Below are positions 56,101 through 62,744 of a DNA stretch of 64,000 nt, in pieces. The position numbers and the translations under genes are program-made. How positions within the stretch are numbered: position 1 is the stretch's first letter; each line of letters opens with the position of its first letter. The stretch spans positions 62,001 to 126,000 of the forward strand of contig SSFA01000024.1 in assembly GCA_008015155.1 (NCBI GenBank), in the 5' to 3' direction. Origin of the DNA: Thiothrix sp. (GTDB taxonomy: Bacteria; Pseudomonadota; Gammaproteobacteria; Thiotrichales; Thiotrichaceae). The notes beneath the pieces are model-generated. The model worked only from the letters and a program-made list of their open reading frames with translations. It had not been told where the DNA came from and made no database searches.

Positions 56101-56222
56101 ATCGTTATATTGCTAAAGCCACTACGCCGGGCAGTTTCATTGTCCCTCCAGTGAAAGCGGAAGAGATGTATGCACCGGAAACCTTTGGGCGCTCAGCATC
56201 CACAAAAGTAGTCATCGAATAA
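50154..56222 (+). CDS. Bacterial alpha-2-macroglobulin with intact thioester motif
   Basis: This 2022-residue protein has a signal peptide (SFMASCILMTSHPLLAA, no lipobox Cys) and a Pro/Ser/Thr-rich segment to about residue 110. Macroglobulin domains follow (QISISFDRPMVALS; WYVLDDRHLYRPNEQVHLKG; EFEVTTELTKPEPYVGNAPI). A low-complexity Ala/Pro/Arg bait-like region lies near residues 1262-1325, and the thioester motif CSEQ in DYPFSCSEQVASRIL near residue 1532. A terpenoid-cyclase-like thioester domain (GDGGFSLWDRGQTWPYVTAH) and receptor-like C-terminal domain close it. It traps proteases in the periplasm. The usual partner gene pbpC is not adjacent. The ATG at 50154 is preferred over an in-frame TTG at 50148. 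Confidence 0.95.
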   Translation: MSLLQKISFMASCILMTSHPLLAAELEPIQDLPALTEFPARLSEEPSSAIPTDESIPLVQPKALSPEETKTLLGRLPPLPTLEDAKPFALRPSSEPPPKVGETVQQAFPPPTSTTSAPTTAKSGPLTVTRYAPQGEVPAAQQISISFDRPMVALSTHSQTVAESVPVTMTPAVDGAWRWAGTQTLIFEPKEGARLPMATEFNLSVPAETQAADGTRLAKDLAWSFKTPTLKLEQSYPSGDSVELTPTLFLSFNQRIDPQTLLPFIQAQAQAKPLKLRLAAADEIKSGTELDGLVKNAKPNHYLVLKLEQPLPPSTKVTLKLAAQAPSAEGKRLAPAQNLSSFSTYAPLRVLEKACGYEDRCTRYDPITVQFNNALAPAQELEKLIEISPKPTQFRVEANGNGLWIQSTWQADTTYTISLPAGLRDSYGQTLGKPQSFGFKISKSPASLSIINKILLTLDPNLPAALAFYTNNFKTAKVTIQQVEPSDWPAYFNLLRDFNNRQVKAPIKLPGKTVSTQQVNIKDQTDTLVSTPIELAPWLKGGKLGHLLVLIEPGEASIKPRAIDGEPQSRLVWVQGTQIGLDAYADSQQLLAWAGDLNTGKALDKVNLNLHSSVSKATSQQAADAQGLAKLNYLNSPQNSASVLPLTSNEPAIHWLQAQQGEDIALLPETEYAWAANVWQATPLTKQWLWYVLDDRHLYRPNEQVHLKGWLRTRDSSPASPLSLAKDLTSLNYEVLDSAGNKLAEGSTALTGLGGFNLDFKLPDTPNLGSATINFTVANQAEPIAYSHSFEIQEFRTPEFEVTTELTKPEPYVGNAPIQLVASANYYAGGGLAAAPVNWHLNASPQAYTPPNRDEWSFGLVQPYWMRWWMPPVATVSADFQSKTDAEGRQQLLIQPELSKYPLPLSMTAEARISDVNRQEWVASSTWLIHPATTYVGLKTESQFVEPNQPLSVQILTTDIEGKELANTSVILEAKLDEGSQNATEAAAKQPQSCTVQTDTKGLAQCELKLAEAGQYLITATTVDPNGRQNMTRISRWVSGDTDVEPVTASTVQAQQLQIIADKETYTPTETAKLLIQAPFKDAEGLLLVNHNGLVAEQRFSISGNSKILELALKSEWLPNVQVYVELTGKTARFTKDKTQPLPEQPAFATGNLSLKLSKAERTLKVEVTPEKPLLAPAEETAIHLSLQNQQGQPVANAEVALIVVDEAILTAGNYKLADPLDIFYPSVEAYIQAQSLRSSIVVPSLTELSDEQVEVMKAETANMGGGMAAAAAPIAQARPRPRSPIVAEGKMSRFMAADAAASPEPNANAAINLRSNFNPLAAFVPNLQTDANGKVSTTLKLPDNLTRYRIMAVAAQEAIYYGKGEAHLTARKPLMVRPSAPRFLNYGDSFEFPVVLQNQTDQALPVQVALAASNLELTSAQGYSFELPANQRVEVRFPAKTVKAGEVHYQIAAAANDLSDAANGSLPVWTPATSEAFATYGVLDQGAISQPLETPKTVIPEFGQLQITTSSTALQSLTDAYIYLQDYPFSCSEQVASRILSTSALKDVLQAFKTKDLPSPEAIQQSMQRDIALLLERQTGDGGFSLWDRGQTWPYVTAHTVHALLRAKAKGYAVNEPALEAGLNYLRELDQHWPNDYSKEVRQYIKAYSLYVRQVAGDQDTKAAATLITQAGGVSKLPSESLGWLLSVLATDNSATQQRQAILKELMNRTTETASGASIKNELNAGGYWVMHSERAANGIVLEALIKSQPKSDLIPKLVKNLQARRTKGHWGSTQDNVFVLLGLDQYFQTYEAQTPDFVAKAWLGADFAGEYSFKGRSTDSQETEIPMEWLLKGEARRDLVLAKQGEGRLYYRLGLNYAPQNLELAAAEHGFTVSRSYRGLDKPEDVKQTADGAWQIKAGARVEVTLTMQANAERYHVALVDPLPAGLEAVNPALAVSAQLRPEEPEPVAYSWLGAWYEQQNLRDERVEAFTSVLPEGVYTYRYIAKATTPGSFIVPPVKAEEMYAPETFGRSASTKVVIE

Positions 56223-56236
56223 TGATTCAAAGGACG

Positions 56237-56268
56237 CTTGGGGTGAGGTCGCAAAGCTTCACCCCAAG
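56237..56268. terminator. Bidirectional terminator between A2M and esterase genes
   Basis: CTTGGGGTGA (56237-56246) pairs perfectly with TCACCCCAAG (56259-56268), between convergent genes. The plus-strand side is followed by TTGTTG only. Confidence 0.7.
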
Positions 56269-56282
56269 TTGTTGCGCAGTGA

Positions 56283-57137
56283 TTAGAGCTGATGTTTAGC
56301 TAAAAAAGCTGAGATATCTGAATAGCTAGAATTTAAACCACGTAAAGGTTTAGCAAGGCTAGCTAACACGCGCACATGATCCACTTTTGGATAAATATGC
56401 AGCTCTACCGAAGTTCGCGCTTGCTGTAAGCTTTCTGCGAAGCGGCGGCTATGCTTAGGTAACACACGCTCATCCGCCTCTCCATGCAATAATAAAGTGG
56501 GTGGCAGTGGTGGCGATAAATTCACAGTTGCGTTCACCTCTTGCGGGTTGGCTTTGCCAAAAACCTGTGACACTTCTTCTAGTTCCAGCGGCAAATCATA
56601 AGGCCCAGCTAAGCCAATTAAGGCTTTCACTGGCGTCTTGATATTGAATTTTTGTAGATATTGCGGTTTAGTGGCTAAGAGTGCGGCTGCATGAGCACCA
56701 GACGAATGCCCCATCAGAATCAAGGGCTGTAAAGCTTGACCGAGTAGCTCAGGTGCATGCGCCTCTAAATAAGTAATCGCTTGCGACACATCGTCAATGA
56801 TTTCTGGATATTTAACCGCAGGATAGAGCCGGTAATTGGGAATAATGACGGGATGTCCCAAAGCGGTTAAGGCTTCTGCGACGAATAGAAAATCTTCTTT
56901 ACTGCCACTACGCCAAGCTCCACCAAATACAAAGATGATCGGTGCTTTACCTGCCACCGCTTGTTTAGGCAGATAAATATCCATACGCTGGCGCGGATCA
57001 TTACCATAAGCCTGTTCGCGCAGCTCAAAGCCTGATTTCGGAATAGTGGCATTTAAAAATTTTGCAGGGGCGAGCGCAGCACAACCCGCTACGAGTGCTA
57101 ATAAGAGCGCAGATAAACCAAGCAGTTTAAGTTTCAT
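56283..57137 (-). CDS. Alpha/beta-hydrolase lipoprotein (esterase/lipase family)
   Basis: This 284-residue protein has a lipoprotein signal (LLALVAGCAALAP, lipobox VAGC) and an alpha/beta-hydrolase domain: an oxyanion-type FVFGGAWRSGSKEDF (HGGxW form with Phe for His), nucleophile LMGHSSGAHAAALLA, acidic residue in LLHGEADERVLPKHS and catalytic His in KVDHVRVL. It resembles the BD-FAE/carboxylesterase group and would hydrolyse esters at the envelope. It is alone and convergent with the alpha-2-macroglobulin gene. The substrate is unknown. Confidence 0.88.
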   Translation of the reverse strand: MKLKLLGLSALLLALVAGCAALAPAKFLNATIPKSGFELREQAYGNDPRQRMDIYLPKQAVAGKAPIIFVFGGAWRSGSKEDFLFVAEALTALGHPVIIPNYRLYPAVKYPEIIDDVSQAITYLEAHAPELLGQALQPLILMGHSSGAHAAALLATKPQYLQKFNIKTPVKALIGLAGPYDLPLELEEVSQVFGKANPQEVNATVNLSPPLPPTLLLHGEADERVLPKHSRRFAESLQQARTSVELHIYPKVDHVRVLASLAKPLRGLNSSYSDISAFLAKHQL

Positions 57138-57303
57138 CTACTTACTATAGACAGATTTATTGGAGACTGCGCAAAAGCTGAGATTTATTAGGGTTGGAAG
57201 AAGCCATTAAATCCTTTATCGCTGGCTTCTATCAGACTAAGTTGAGCTTGATACTTCAGCTAAGTTATATCATGCACTGCTCAATCCCAATTCCAGGTAC
57301 GTC

Positions 57304-58047
57304 ATGCAGGCTAAGATGTTTAAATCAGTGGTAGTAACAGCTCTTGTATTCGGTTTAAATTTGTCAATCACTTCAAGTTTTGCCGAAACTCAACCAAACC
57401 TTAGCACCCCAAACCCATCCGTTGAGACTATTCAGCAGGAGATGGAGCGCTTAATCACTGAGGGCTTAGCGGAGAAAGTTCCCGACCCTAGTACTGAGCT
57501 GGAGCTGGGTTTAGCAGCTTATCAAGCGGGTAACTATGCATTGGCTTTCAAGAAATTGCAGCCACTGGCAGAGCAAGGCAATTCTTCAGCCCAAACGACA
57601 CTAGGCATTTTGTATTTACAAGGCCAAGGGGTAACTCAATCGAATGCTGAAGCTTTAAAATGGTTACAGTTAGCAGTCAAGCAAGGCAATGCGCTAGCGC
57701 AAGCTAATCTAGGCAATATGTATTTAGAGGGGCGAGGAGTTGAACCATCGGCACAACAAGCTTTGAGTTTGTTCCAGCAAGCGGCTGCTCAAGGTTCGGC
57801 TTTAGGGCAATACAATTTAGGCGTTTTAAACTATCAAGGCAGCAGTAATCTAGCGCAATCTTATACAGAGGCTGCCAAATGGTTTCACTTAGCGGCTGAG
57901 CAAGGTTTAGCACTAGCCCAATATAATTTGGGTGTGATGTATGAAGCGGGTGAGGGTGTAGAGCAATCAATCACAGAGGCTAAGACTTGGTATGAGCGAG
58001 CAGCCAAGCAAGGACAGGCAGAAGCGATTCAGCGCTTGGCGGAGTAA
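57304..58047 (+). CDS. Secreted Sel1-repeat protein
   Basis: This 247-residue protein has a signal peptide (VVVTALVFGLNLSITSSFAE) and about five Sel1-like repeats. The clearest are AQTTLGILYLQGQGVTQSNA, AQANLGNMYLEGRGVEPSAQ, GQYNLGVLNYQGSSNLAQSY and AQYNLGVMYEAGEGVEQSIT. The third repeat departs from the GxGV consensus. Such alpha-helical solenoids bind proteins; bacterial ones act in envelope stress or host interaction. No partner is evident nearby. Confidence 0.9.
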   Translation: MQAKMFKSVVVTALVFGLNLSITSSFAETQPNLSTPNPSVETIQQEMERLITEGLAEKVPDPSTELELGLAAYQAGNYALAFKKLQPLAEQGNSSAQTTLGILYLQGQGVTQSNAEALKWLQLAVKQGNALAQANLGNMYLEGRGVEPSAQQALSLFQQAAAQGSALGQYNLGVLNYQGSSNLAQSYTEAAKWFHLAAEQGLALAQYNLGVMYEAGEGVEQSITEAKTWYERAAKQGQAEAIQRLAE

Positions 58048-58135
58048 CTACTTGCAGTGGACTGAGCTAAGCCAAGCTTAACGTAGTGCTATGCTATTAT
58101 GTTGAAACGAGCAAGCTTTTCTGCTGAGGTATTTT

Positions 58136-58693
58136 ATGAGTACAGCACAACCCGCTTTAAACGAGCTTATCAATGAGGCAGATTATTTAATAGCTGAGCT
58201 ACAAGCGCTTGAGCGTCATGAATATGTGAATGGCCGTATCTATGCCATGGCAGGTGCGAGTAAGCGACATAATCGGATTGCCGGAAATATTTATCGTGCT
58301 TTAATGGATAATGCGTCCTCATGCACAGCTTATATCAGCGATATGAAAGTGCATTCGGAAAAGTATCACAGCTATTATTATCCTGACGTGGTGCTTGGTT
58401 GTGACTCGGATGAAACAGATGACTATGTGCTGGAAAAGCCGTGTTTGATTGTTGAAGTGACTTCTGATTCGACTCTGCGCAAAGATTATTTAGAAAAATC
58501 CTTGGCTTATCAGGCGATTCCTTCTTTGCAGGCTTATTTGATAGTGGCTCAGGATAAGGTGCAAGTCGATATGCTAACTCGTGGAAAGGATGGTTCTTGG
58601 GAGTTGCAGCAGTTTAATGAGTTGGGGCTAGAGTTGAGTTTACCTTGTCCTGTGATGAGTTTAAGTGTTGCAACAATTTATAATGGGCTGTAG
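58136..58693 (+). CDS. Uma2-family putative nuclease (second copy)
   Basis: This 185-residue protein belongs to the same family as the one at 20161, with NEADYLIAELQALERHEYVN, NRIAGNIYRALMDNASSCTA, YYYPDVVLGCDSDE and CLIVEVTSDSTLRKDYLEK. It keeps the Asp and the Glu-x-x segment of the PD-(D/E)XK fold. The two Uma2 proteins differ in most positions, so they are not a recent duplicate. CTGAGGTATTTT precedes the ATG. It is monocistronic. Confidence 0.85.
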   Translation: MSTAQPALNELINEADYLIAELQALERHEYVNGRIYAMAGASKRHNRIAGNIYRALMDNASSCTAYISDMKVHSEKYHSYYYPDVVLGCDSDETDDYVLEKPCLIVEVTSDSTLRKDYLEKSLAYQAIPSLQAYLIVAQDKVQVDMLTRGKDGSWELQQFNELGLELSLPCPVMSLSVATIYNGL

Positions 58694-58787
58694 GTTTAAT
58701 TTAATCAAAAACCTAACCCTGCAAAAAATTCTATTTTAGTATTGTTCAACCATAAATCTGGCTTTTTCAAACAGCTCACCAGACGTT

Positions 58788-58909
58788 ATGATTTCTGAAC
58801 TATTTATCTAAGCTCGAAAGAACAAGCCTATACCTATGAATGCTCGTAATGATTTCTGAACTATTTATCTAAGCTCGAAAGAACAAGCCTATACCTATGA
58901 ATGCTCGTA
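58788..58909. repeat. Exact tandem duplication of a 61-bp unit
   Basis: The 61-base unit starting ATGATTTCTGAACTATTTAT at 58788 recurs exactly at 58849-58909. Neither unit carries a start codon with a sensible reading frame. It sits in the 285-base gap between the second Uma2 gene and a small membrane gene. Identity of both copies suggests a recent duplication. Confidence 0.97.
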
Positions 58910-58929
58910 CCATGATGATACGCCGTTAA

Positions 58930-58968
58930 ACAACAGGTCGCATCTTTGCAGATATTACGACCTGTTGT
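58930..58968. terminator. Inverted repeat downstream of the tandem duplication
   Basis: ACAACAGGTCG (58930-58940) pairs perfectly with CGACCTGTTGT (58958-58968) around 17 bases. It lies 11 bases past the 3' end of the minus-strand small membrane gene and is likely its terminator, though no long T run follows. Confidence 0.55.
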
Positions 58969-58978
58969 GCTATACAAC

Positions 58979-59203
58979 CTACTTCACGGAACTGGTGTTG
59001 CTATCAAGGGAATCGCTCTGTTGAGCAATTGGAGGCTTAGATGGCAAGTAAATGCCTTCTGGTGCAATGGCTTTGATGCCTGTAATAACGACGTACAGAA
59101 AAGCTATCATAGTAAGAAACCATAATAAGGGATTTAAGTCGTTAATCACTTTTCTAGCCTCTTTAATGGCATTCGCTAAACTATTACCATCTATATTAAA
59201 CAT
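58979..59203 (-). CDS. Small membrane protein of unknown function
   Basis: This 74-residue protein has an N-terminal amphipathic stretch (GNSLANAIKEARKVINDL), one membrane helix (LLWFLTMIAFLYVVITGIKA) and a Ser-rich hydrophilic tail. GGGAGAATATTCTAG precedes the ATG on the minus strand, giving a good ribosome-binding site. I do not recognise it. It may be a single-span regulator or a small toxin-like peptide; nothing in the sequence decides. Confidence 0.6.
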   Translation of the reverse strand: MFNIDGNSLANAIKEARKVINDLNPLLWFLTMIAFLYVVITGIKAIAPEGIYLPSKPPIAQQSDSLDSNTSSVK

Positions 59204-59451
59204 CTAGAATATTCTCCCAGATTATTTCTGCCATAAGTATGAAACGCCGTCGAATGACGCTGACTTCGTGGCTCAAGATAAATAGGTGGGATTAGTGATT
59301 CGGGGGAGGGTATGAAATACACGCACGCACGCACGAAACACTGCCAACCTATTCGGTTGACCGTTCCGTCGTTCGACGCACATCCTTGATAAAATTATTA
59401 TAACTATGAAATTTAGTCGAATCAAGTATTTACCTAACTTTGATTTATGTA
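59204..59451. other. Non-coding gap with ACGC microsatellite
   Basis: I see no gene here. It contains ACGC repeated three times plus ACG (59321-59335) and a short palindrome CGTCG-TT-CGACG (59367-59378). It separates the small membrane gene from the 3' end of the NrtR-like gene. Confidence 0.6.
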
Positions 59452-60189
59452 TCACTCCTCCAAATTCCTAACAAAATTATACCCCCCCGAACCCTCCTTC
59501 ATGCGATACAACGCCGCAGGCCGTCCATTCCCCTCTGAGCGCTTCTCACCGGTATCGATTAATAATTCCGCCTCTTCAATCCGCCGCCTAAACGATTTCT
59601 TTTGCAGTACTTTGCCTAATAACACCTCATGCAAATGCTGCAATTCGGGCAGGGTAAATTTTTCGGGTAAAGCATAAGCGGGCACGATCGAATACAAGGC
59701 TTTTTGGCGTAAGCGTTCGCGGGCGAAATCAATAATTTGCCGATGATCAAACGCTAAGCTTAAATCATCTAAATGTTCGAGGGGCAGCCATTGTGCATCA
59801 CTGACGGTTTCAATATGTGCGGCACATTCTTGATAAGCGATTAAAGCCGTATAAGCGACCGTTACAGACCAGCCGCGTTTATCGCGAGTTGTTGAGCCGA
59901 AGCTATAGAGCTGCTCTAAATAGGGCGGGCTAACGCCAGTTTTTTCTTGAAGCTTACGCTGTGCCGTATCTTCCAAGTTTTGATCGTTAGCCATATCCAC
60001 GAAGCCACCGGGCAATCCCCATAAGCCCCGTTCTGGATAAGCAGAGCGCTTGACCAACAGCACTTTGAGTTGTGCCTGATGATAAGTGAACAAGACGGGG
60101 TCGACGGTCAGCAAAGGCGCATCAAACTCACGGCGGTTGTAATGGGCTAAGAAACTAGCTTCATCGGCGTATTCGATCATGTTTTCCAC
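59452..60189 (-). CDS. NrtR-like Nudix/winged-helix transcriptional regulator
   Basis: This 245-residue protein has an N-terminal Nudix domain (PLLTVDPVLFTYHQAQLKVL, ERGLWGLPGGFVDM) whose Nudix box is degraded (TAQRKLQEKTGV instead of REUxEExGU). A C-terminal winged helix follows (FTLPELQHLHEVLLGKVLQK, KKSFRRRIEEAELLIDTGEK). Loss of the catalytic box plus a winged helix is the mark of NrtR, which senses ADP-ribose and represses NAD genes. It is divergent from the SPFH/NAD-kinase-like pair, and palindromes in the 154 bases between could be its operators. Targets likely include the NADAR-pnuC genes. Confidence 0.9.
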   Translation of the reverse strand: MENMIEYADEASFLAHYNRREFDAPLLTVDPVLFTYHQAQLKVLLVKRSAYPERGLWGLPGGFVDMANDQNLEDTAQRKLQEKTGVSPPYLEQLYSFGSTTRDKRGWSVTVAYTALIAYQECAAHIETVSDAQWLPLEHLDDLSLAFDHRQIIDFARERLRQKALYSIVPAYALPEKFTLPELQHLHEVLLGKVLQKKSFRRRIEEAELLIDTGEKRSEGNGRPAALYRMKEGSGGYNFVRNLEE

Positions 60190-60249
60190 AATTTGAAGGG
60201 GAAGGATTCCACCTTAATACGCTTCGTCGGCGGTTTCAATCTTTTTATT

Positions 60250-60326
60250 GTCTTTAAGACACTTAAAGATTGACAGAATAAAGTCTTTAAGACACTATGT
60301 AAATCATAAAGTGACTAAAAGACATT
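60250..60326 (+). promoter_or_regulatory. Divergent promoter/operator region with repeated palindromes
   Basis: GTCTTTAAGACAC occurs at 60250-60262 and again at 60283-60295, each with TCTT/AAGA arms around a central T. The centres are 33 bases apart, about three helix turns. A third half-site AAGACA lies at 60319-60324. TTGACA (60270-60275) is a perfect -35 box, and the second palindrome lies in the spacer and over the weak -10 (CACTAT, 60293-60298). This is the layout of a repressor operator. Confidence 0.7.
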
Positions 60327-60343
60327 AATAAGGAGAAGCCAGC

Positions 60344-61363
60344 ATGTTCGGCATTCAATATTACAAAGCAGATGCATCGACTTATGCGATCAAAACTAAA
60401 AAAGGTCAGGTGAAGCAACATGGGCGTGGTTTGAGCTTTTTCTATAATGCGGTTAATTCATCGATTGCTGCCGTGCCCGTGAATGTGCAAGAAGCGCCGT
60501 TCATTTTTAATTTACAAACCAAAGACTTCCAAGCCTTAACGGTTCAAGGGCAGATCAGTTATCAAATTACTGATGCACTCAAAATGGCAGGGATGCTGAA
60601 TTTTACCTTGGCGAAAAATGGCACGACTTATGTTTCAGAAGACCCCTTAACTTTATCAGATCGTGTCTTGCGTATTGTGCAAGCTTCGATTCAAAGCCAG
60701 ATTCAAGCGACTCATTTACGCAGTGCTTTGACTATGAGCCAAGCACTCGTGCAGTCGGTGCGTGAACAAGCGCATACCGATCTGAGTTTGCAAGCAATGG
60801 GCATTGAGCTATTGGAAGTATCCATTAGTGCGATTTTACCCACACCCGAAACTACCCGCGCTTTGGAAGCGGAAGCGCGCGAAACGATTTTAAAAGAGGC
60901 TGATGATGCGATTTATGCACGGCGTAAATCAGCAGTCGAGCAAGAGCGCACGATTCGCGAGGCCGAATTAAATACCACCTTGTTGATACAGCATAAAGAG
61001 CAGGAAATTGAAGAGTCGCGCATCGAAAATGAAAGGACTTTATTGCGCGCCCAAGCTGAAACCGAACGCGAGCGTTTACAAGCGCGGATTGCCGAGGAAA
61101 TGCAGCGTAAAGATTTGGTGAATACGCAAATGGAAAACCGCCAAAAAGAAGCAGACACAGAAGCCTATGCCACCACTGTAAAAATGAATGCCTTCAAGCA
61201 ATTGCCAGTCGAGCATTTAAAAGCAATGGCTTTAGCACAAATGCAACCCGAACAATTAATGGCTTTGGCTTTTGAAAGCTTGGCGCAAAATGCTAATAAA
61301 ATCGGTGAGTTAACGATTACCCCTGATTTATTTAGCCAAGTCTTGAAAAGAGCAGGCCGCTAA
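60344..61363 (+). CDS. SPFH/band 7-like protein
   Basis: This 339-residue protein resembles SPFH domains: an N-terminal beta region (FGIQYYKADASTYAIKTKKG, NVQEAPFIFNLQTKDFQALT, VQGQISYQITDALKMAGMLN), a helical part (QIQATHLRSALTMSQALVQS, LSLQAMGIELLEVSISAILP) and a long charged coiled coil (about residues 175-275). No N-terminal membrane helix is visible, so it is probably a soluble or peripheral scaffold. AAGGAGAAG precedes the ATG. The NAD-kinase-like gene starts one base after its stop, so the two proteins likely act together. Confidence 0.82.
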   Translation: MFGIQYYKADASTYAIKTKKGQVKQHGRGLSFFYNAVNSSIAAVPVNVQEAPFIFNLQTKDFQALTVQGQISYQITDALKMAGMLNFTLAKNGTTYVSEDPLTLSDRVLRIVQASIQSQIQATHLRSALTMSQALVQSVREQAHTDLSLQAMGIELLEVSISAILPTPETTRALEAEARETILKEADDAIYARRKSAVEQERTIREAELNTTLLIQHKEQEIEESRIENERTLLRAQAETERERLQARIAEEMQRKDLVNTQMENRQKEADTEAYATTVKMNAFKQLPVEHLKAMALAQMQPEQLMALAFESLAQNANKIGELTITPDLFSQVLKRAGR

Positions 61364-61364
61364 A

Positions 61365-62291
61365 ATGCAAACGAATAATCAACAACGCTTTATTTTAATT
61401 ACCCGCAAAACGCGCCTACAGGAATTAGTGGAGCGCTTTAATACTTGGCCACAAGCGAAGTTTTATTTAGAGCATAATCAGATTAATGCACAGGATTATT
61501 TAGCAGAGCATGATCTCTACCAGCAGCGTTTGCGCGAGGCTGAGCTAATTTTAAAACCTTTAGGGCGCTTTCAAAGTTTGGAGCGCTCTTTTCTGCCCAA
61601 TTATCAGTTTGGCTCAACCGATATTATTGTAGTGATTGGCCAAGACGGCTTAGTGGCAAATACCTTGAAATACTTGCAAGGCCAGCCAGTGATTGCGATT
61701 AATCCTGATCCAGCGCGTTGGGATGGCAAGTTATTACCCTTTGAAATGGGGGATTTAAAAAGCGCTTTGGAGCGTACCTTAAATCAAGCGGCGGCGAGCA
61801 AAACGATTACCTTCGCCGAAGCGAAAACCAATGATGGGCAAAGCTTATTAGCCGTGAATGATATCTTTATTGGCCCCAAAACCCATACCTCAGCGCGTTA
61901 TGCCTTGGAATGGGAAGGGCAACGTGAGTTGCAGTCATCCTCAGGAGTTATTATTTCTACTGGCTTTGGTTCGACTGGTTGGTTTCGCTCGATTTTAGCA
62001 GGCGCTTTAGGTGTCACCCATCAGCGCAAACATGAATTATTGGATGGGTTTGCTTGGGATGCAAAACGCTTGCAATTTACCGTGCGTGAGCCGTTTCCGA
62101 GCAAAACTACCGGCACTAACTTAGTTTTTGGTGGGATTACCGTCCATACGCCGCTGCGTTTGGAGTCCCATATGCCTGAACAGGGGGTGATTTTCTCCGA
62201 TGGCATTGAAGCGGATTATTTAGGATTTAATTCAGGCATGGTGGTAACGGTGGGAGTAGCAAAGACGCAAGGTTGTTTGGTCTGTCATTAA
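61365..62291 (+). CDS. NAD-kinase-like protein
   Basis: This 308-residue protein is related to NAD kinases: the GGDG motif appears as VVIGQDGLVANTLKYL, followed by PVIAINPDPARWDG, the NDxxxG element as LLAVNDIFIGPKTHTSARYA, and the STPTGSTAY-like loop as ISTGFGSTGWFRSILAG. The second Gly of the GGDG motif is Gln here. The N-terminal 80 residues (LITRKTRLQELVERFNTW) are specific. It may phosphorylate NAD+ or a related dinucleotide, or may only bind it. Expression with the SPFH gene and control by an NrtR-like regulator fit an NAD role. Confidence 0.8.
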   Translation: MQTNNQQRFILITRKTRLQELVERFNTWPQAKFYLEHNQINAQDYLAEHDLYQQRLREAELILKPLGRFQSLERSFLPNYQFGSTDIIVVIGQDGLVANTLKYLQGQPVIAINPDPARWDGKLLPFEMGDLKSALERTLNQAAASKTITFAEAKTNDGQSLLAVNDIFIGPKTHTSARYALEWEGQRELQSSSGVIISTGFGSTGWFRSILAGALGVTHQRKHELLDGFAWDAKRLQFTVREPFPSKTTGTNLVFGGITVHTPLRLESHMPEQGVIFSDGIEADYLGFNSGMVVTVGVAKTQGCLVCH

Positions 62292-62324
62292 AAGATAGCA
62301 GCATAATGCCGCTATCGGTACGAG

Positions 62325-62744
62325 TTAATGTTGAAAGGGGTTCACAATTTTTAAACCTTCCAGCGTGCGTTGTGGCTGGATGACATCTGAATAAAGGATA
62401 GTGCAATTACATTTCTGCGCCATGCGGATAATAAGCGCTTCCCAGAAACTAAAGCCTTGTGATTTGTTGATTTCAATGGCTTTGAGGATGTCATCGGAGT
62501 CGATGCTCATCACTTCCATTTGGCTAGCCATCAGCTCAATTTTGCGCTGAGCCATGTCAATGGGTAAGCCAAATTTTTGAGTGGTCGCAGCAAAGTATTC
62601 GCGCAGAACTTGAGTCGAGATTACTGCATTACCGCTTGCCCAGCCAGCTTGTAATAAGGCCAAGGCCATGGCTTGTTTTTCTGGAGCTTGTGAGTCATCG
62701 GTGTACAACAAAATGCTGGTATCGAGAAAACTACGTTCTTTCAT
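62325..62744 (-). CDS. PIN-domain toxin (VapC-like)
   Basis: The protein of 139 residues begins MKERSFLDTSILLYTDDSQA and has the PIN acidic residues in FLDTSILLYT, LREYFAATTQ, FWEALIIRMA and ILYSDVIQPQ. PIN toxins cleave tRNA or rRNA with magnesium. I start at the Met preceded by GAG (62744); the Met three codons upstream is also possible. The gene overlaps the antitoxin gene by 14 bases. It is convergent with the NAD-kinase-like gene. Confidence 0.88.
   Translation of the reverse strand: MKERSFLDTSILLYTDDSQAPEKQAMALALLQAGWASGNAVISTQVLREYFAATTQKFGLPIDMAQRKIELMASQMEVMSIDSDDILKAIEINKSQGFSFWEALIIRMAQKCNCTILYSDVIQPQRTLEGLKIVNPFQH

Noticed and set aside
58788..58909. Possible CRISPR array
   Set aside because: There are only two units, directly adjacent with no spacer between, and no cas gene in the window.
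59321..59335. ACGC microsatellite as a phase-variation switch
   Set aside because: It is only three to four units long, lies in no reading frame and is not placed in a recognisable promoter.
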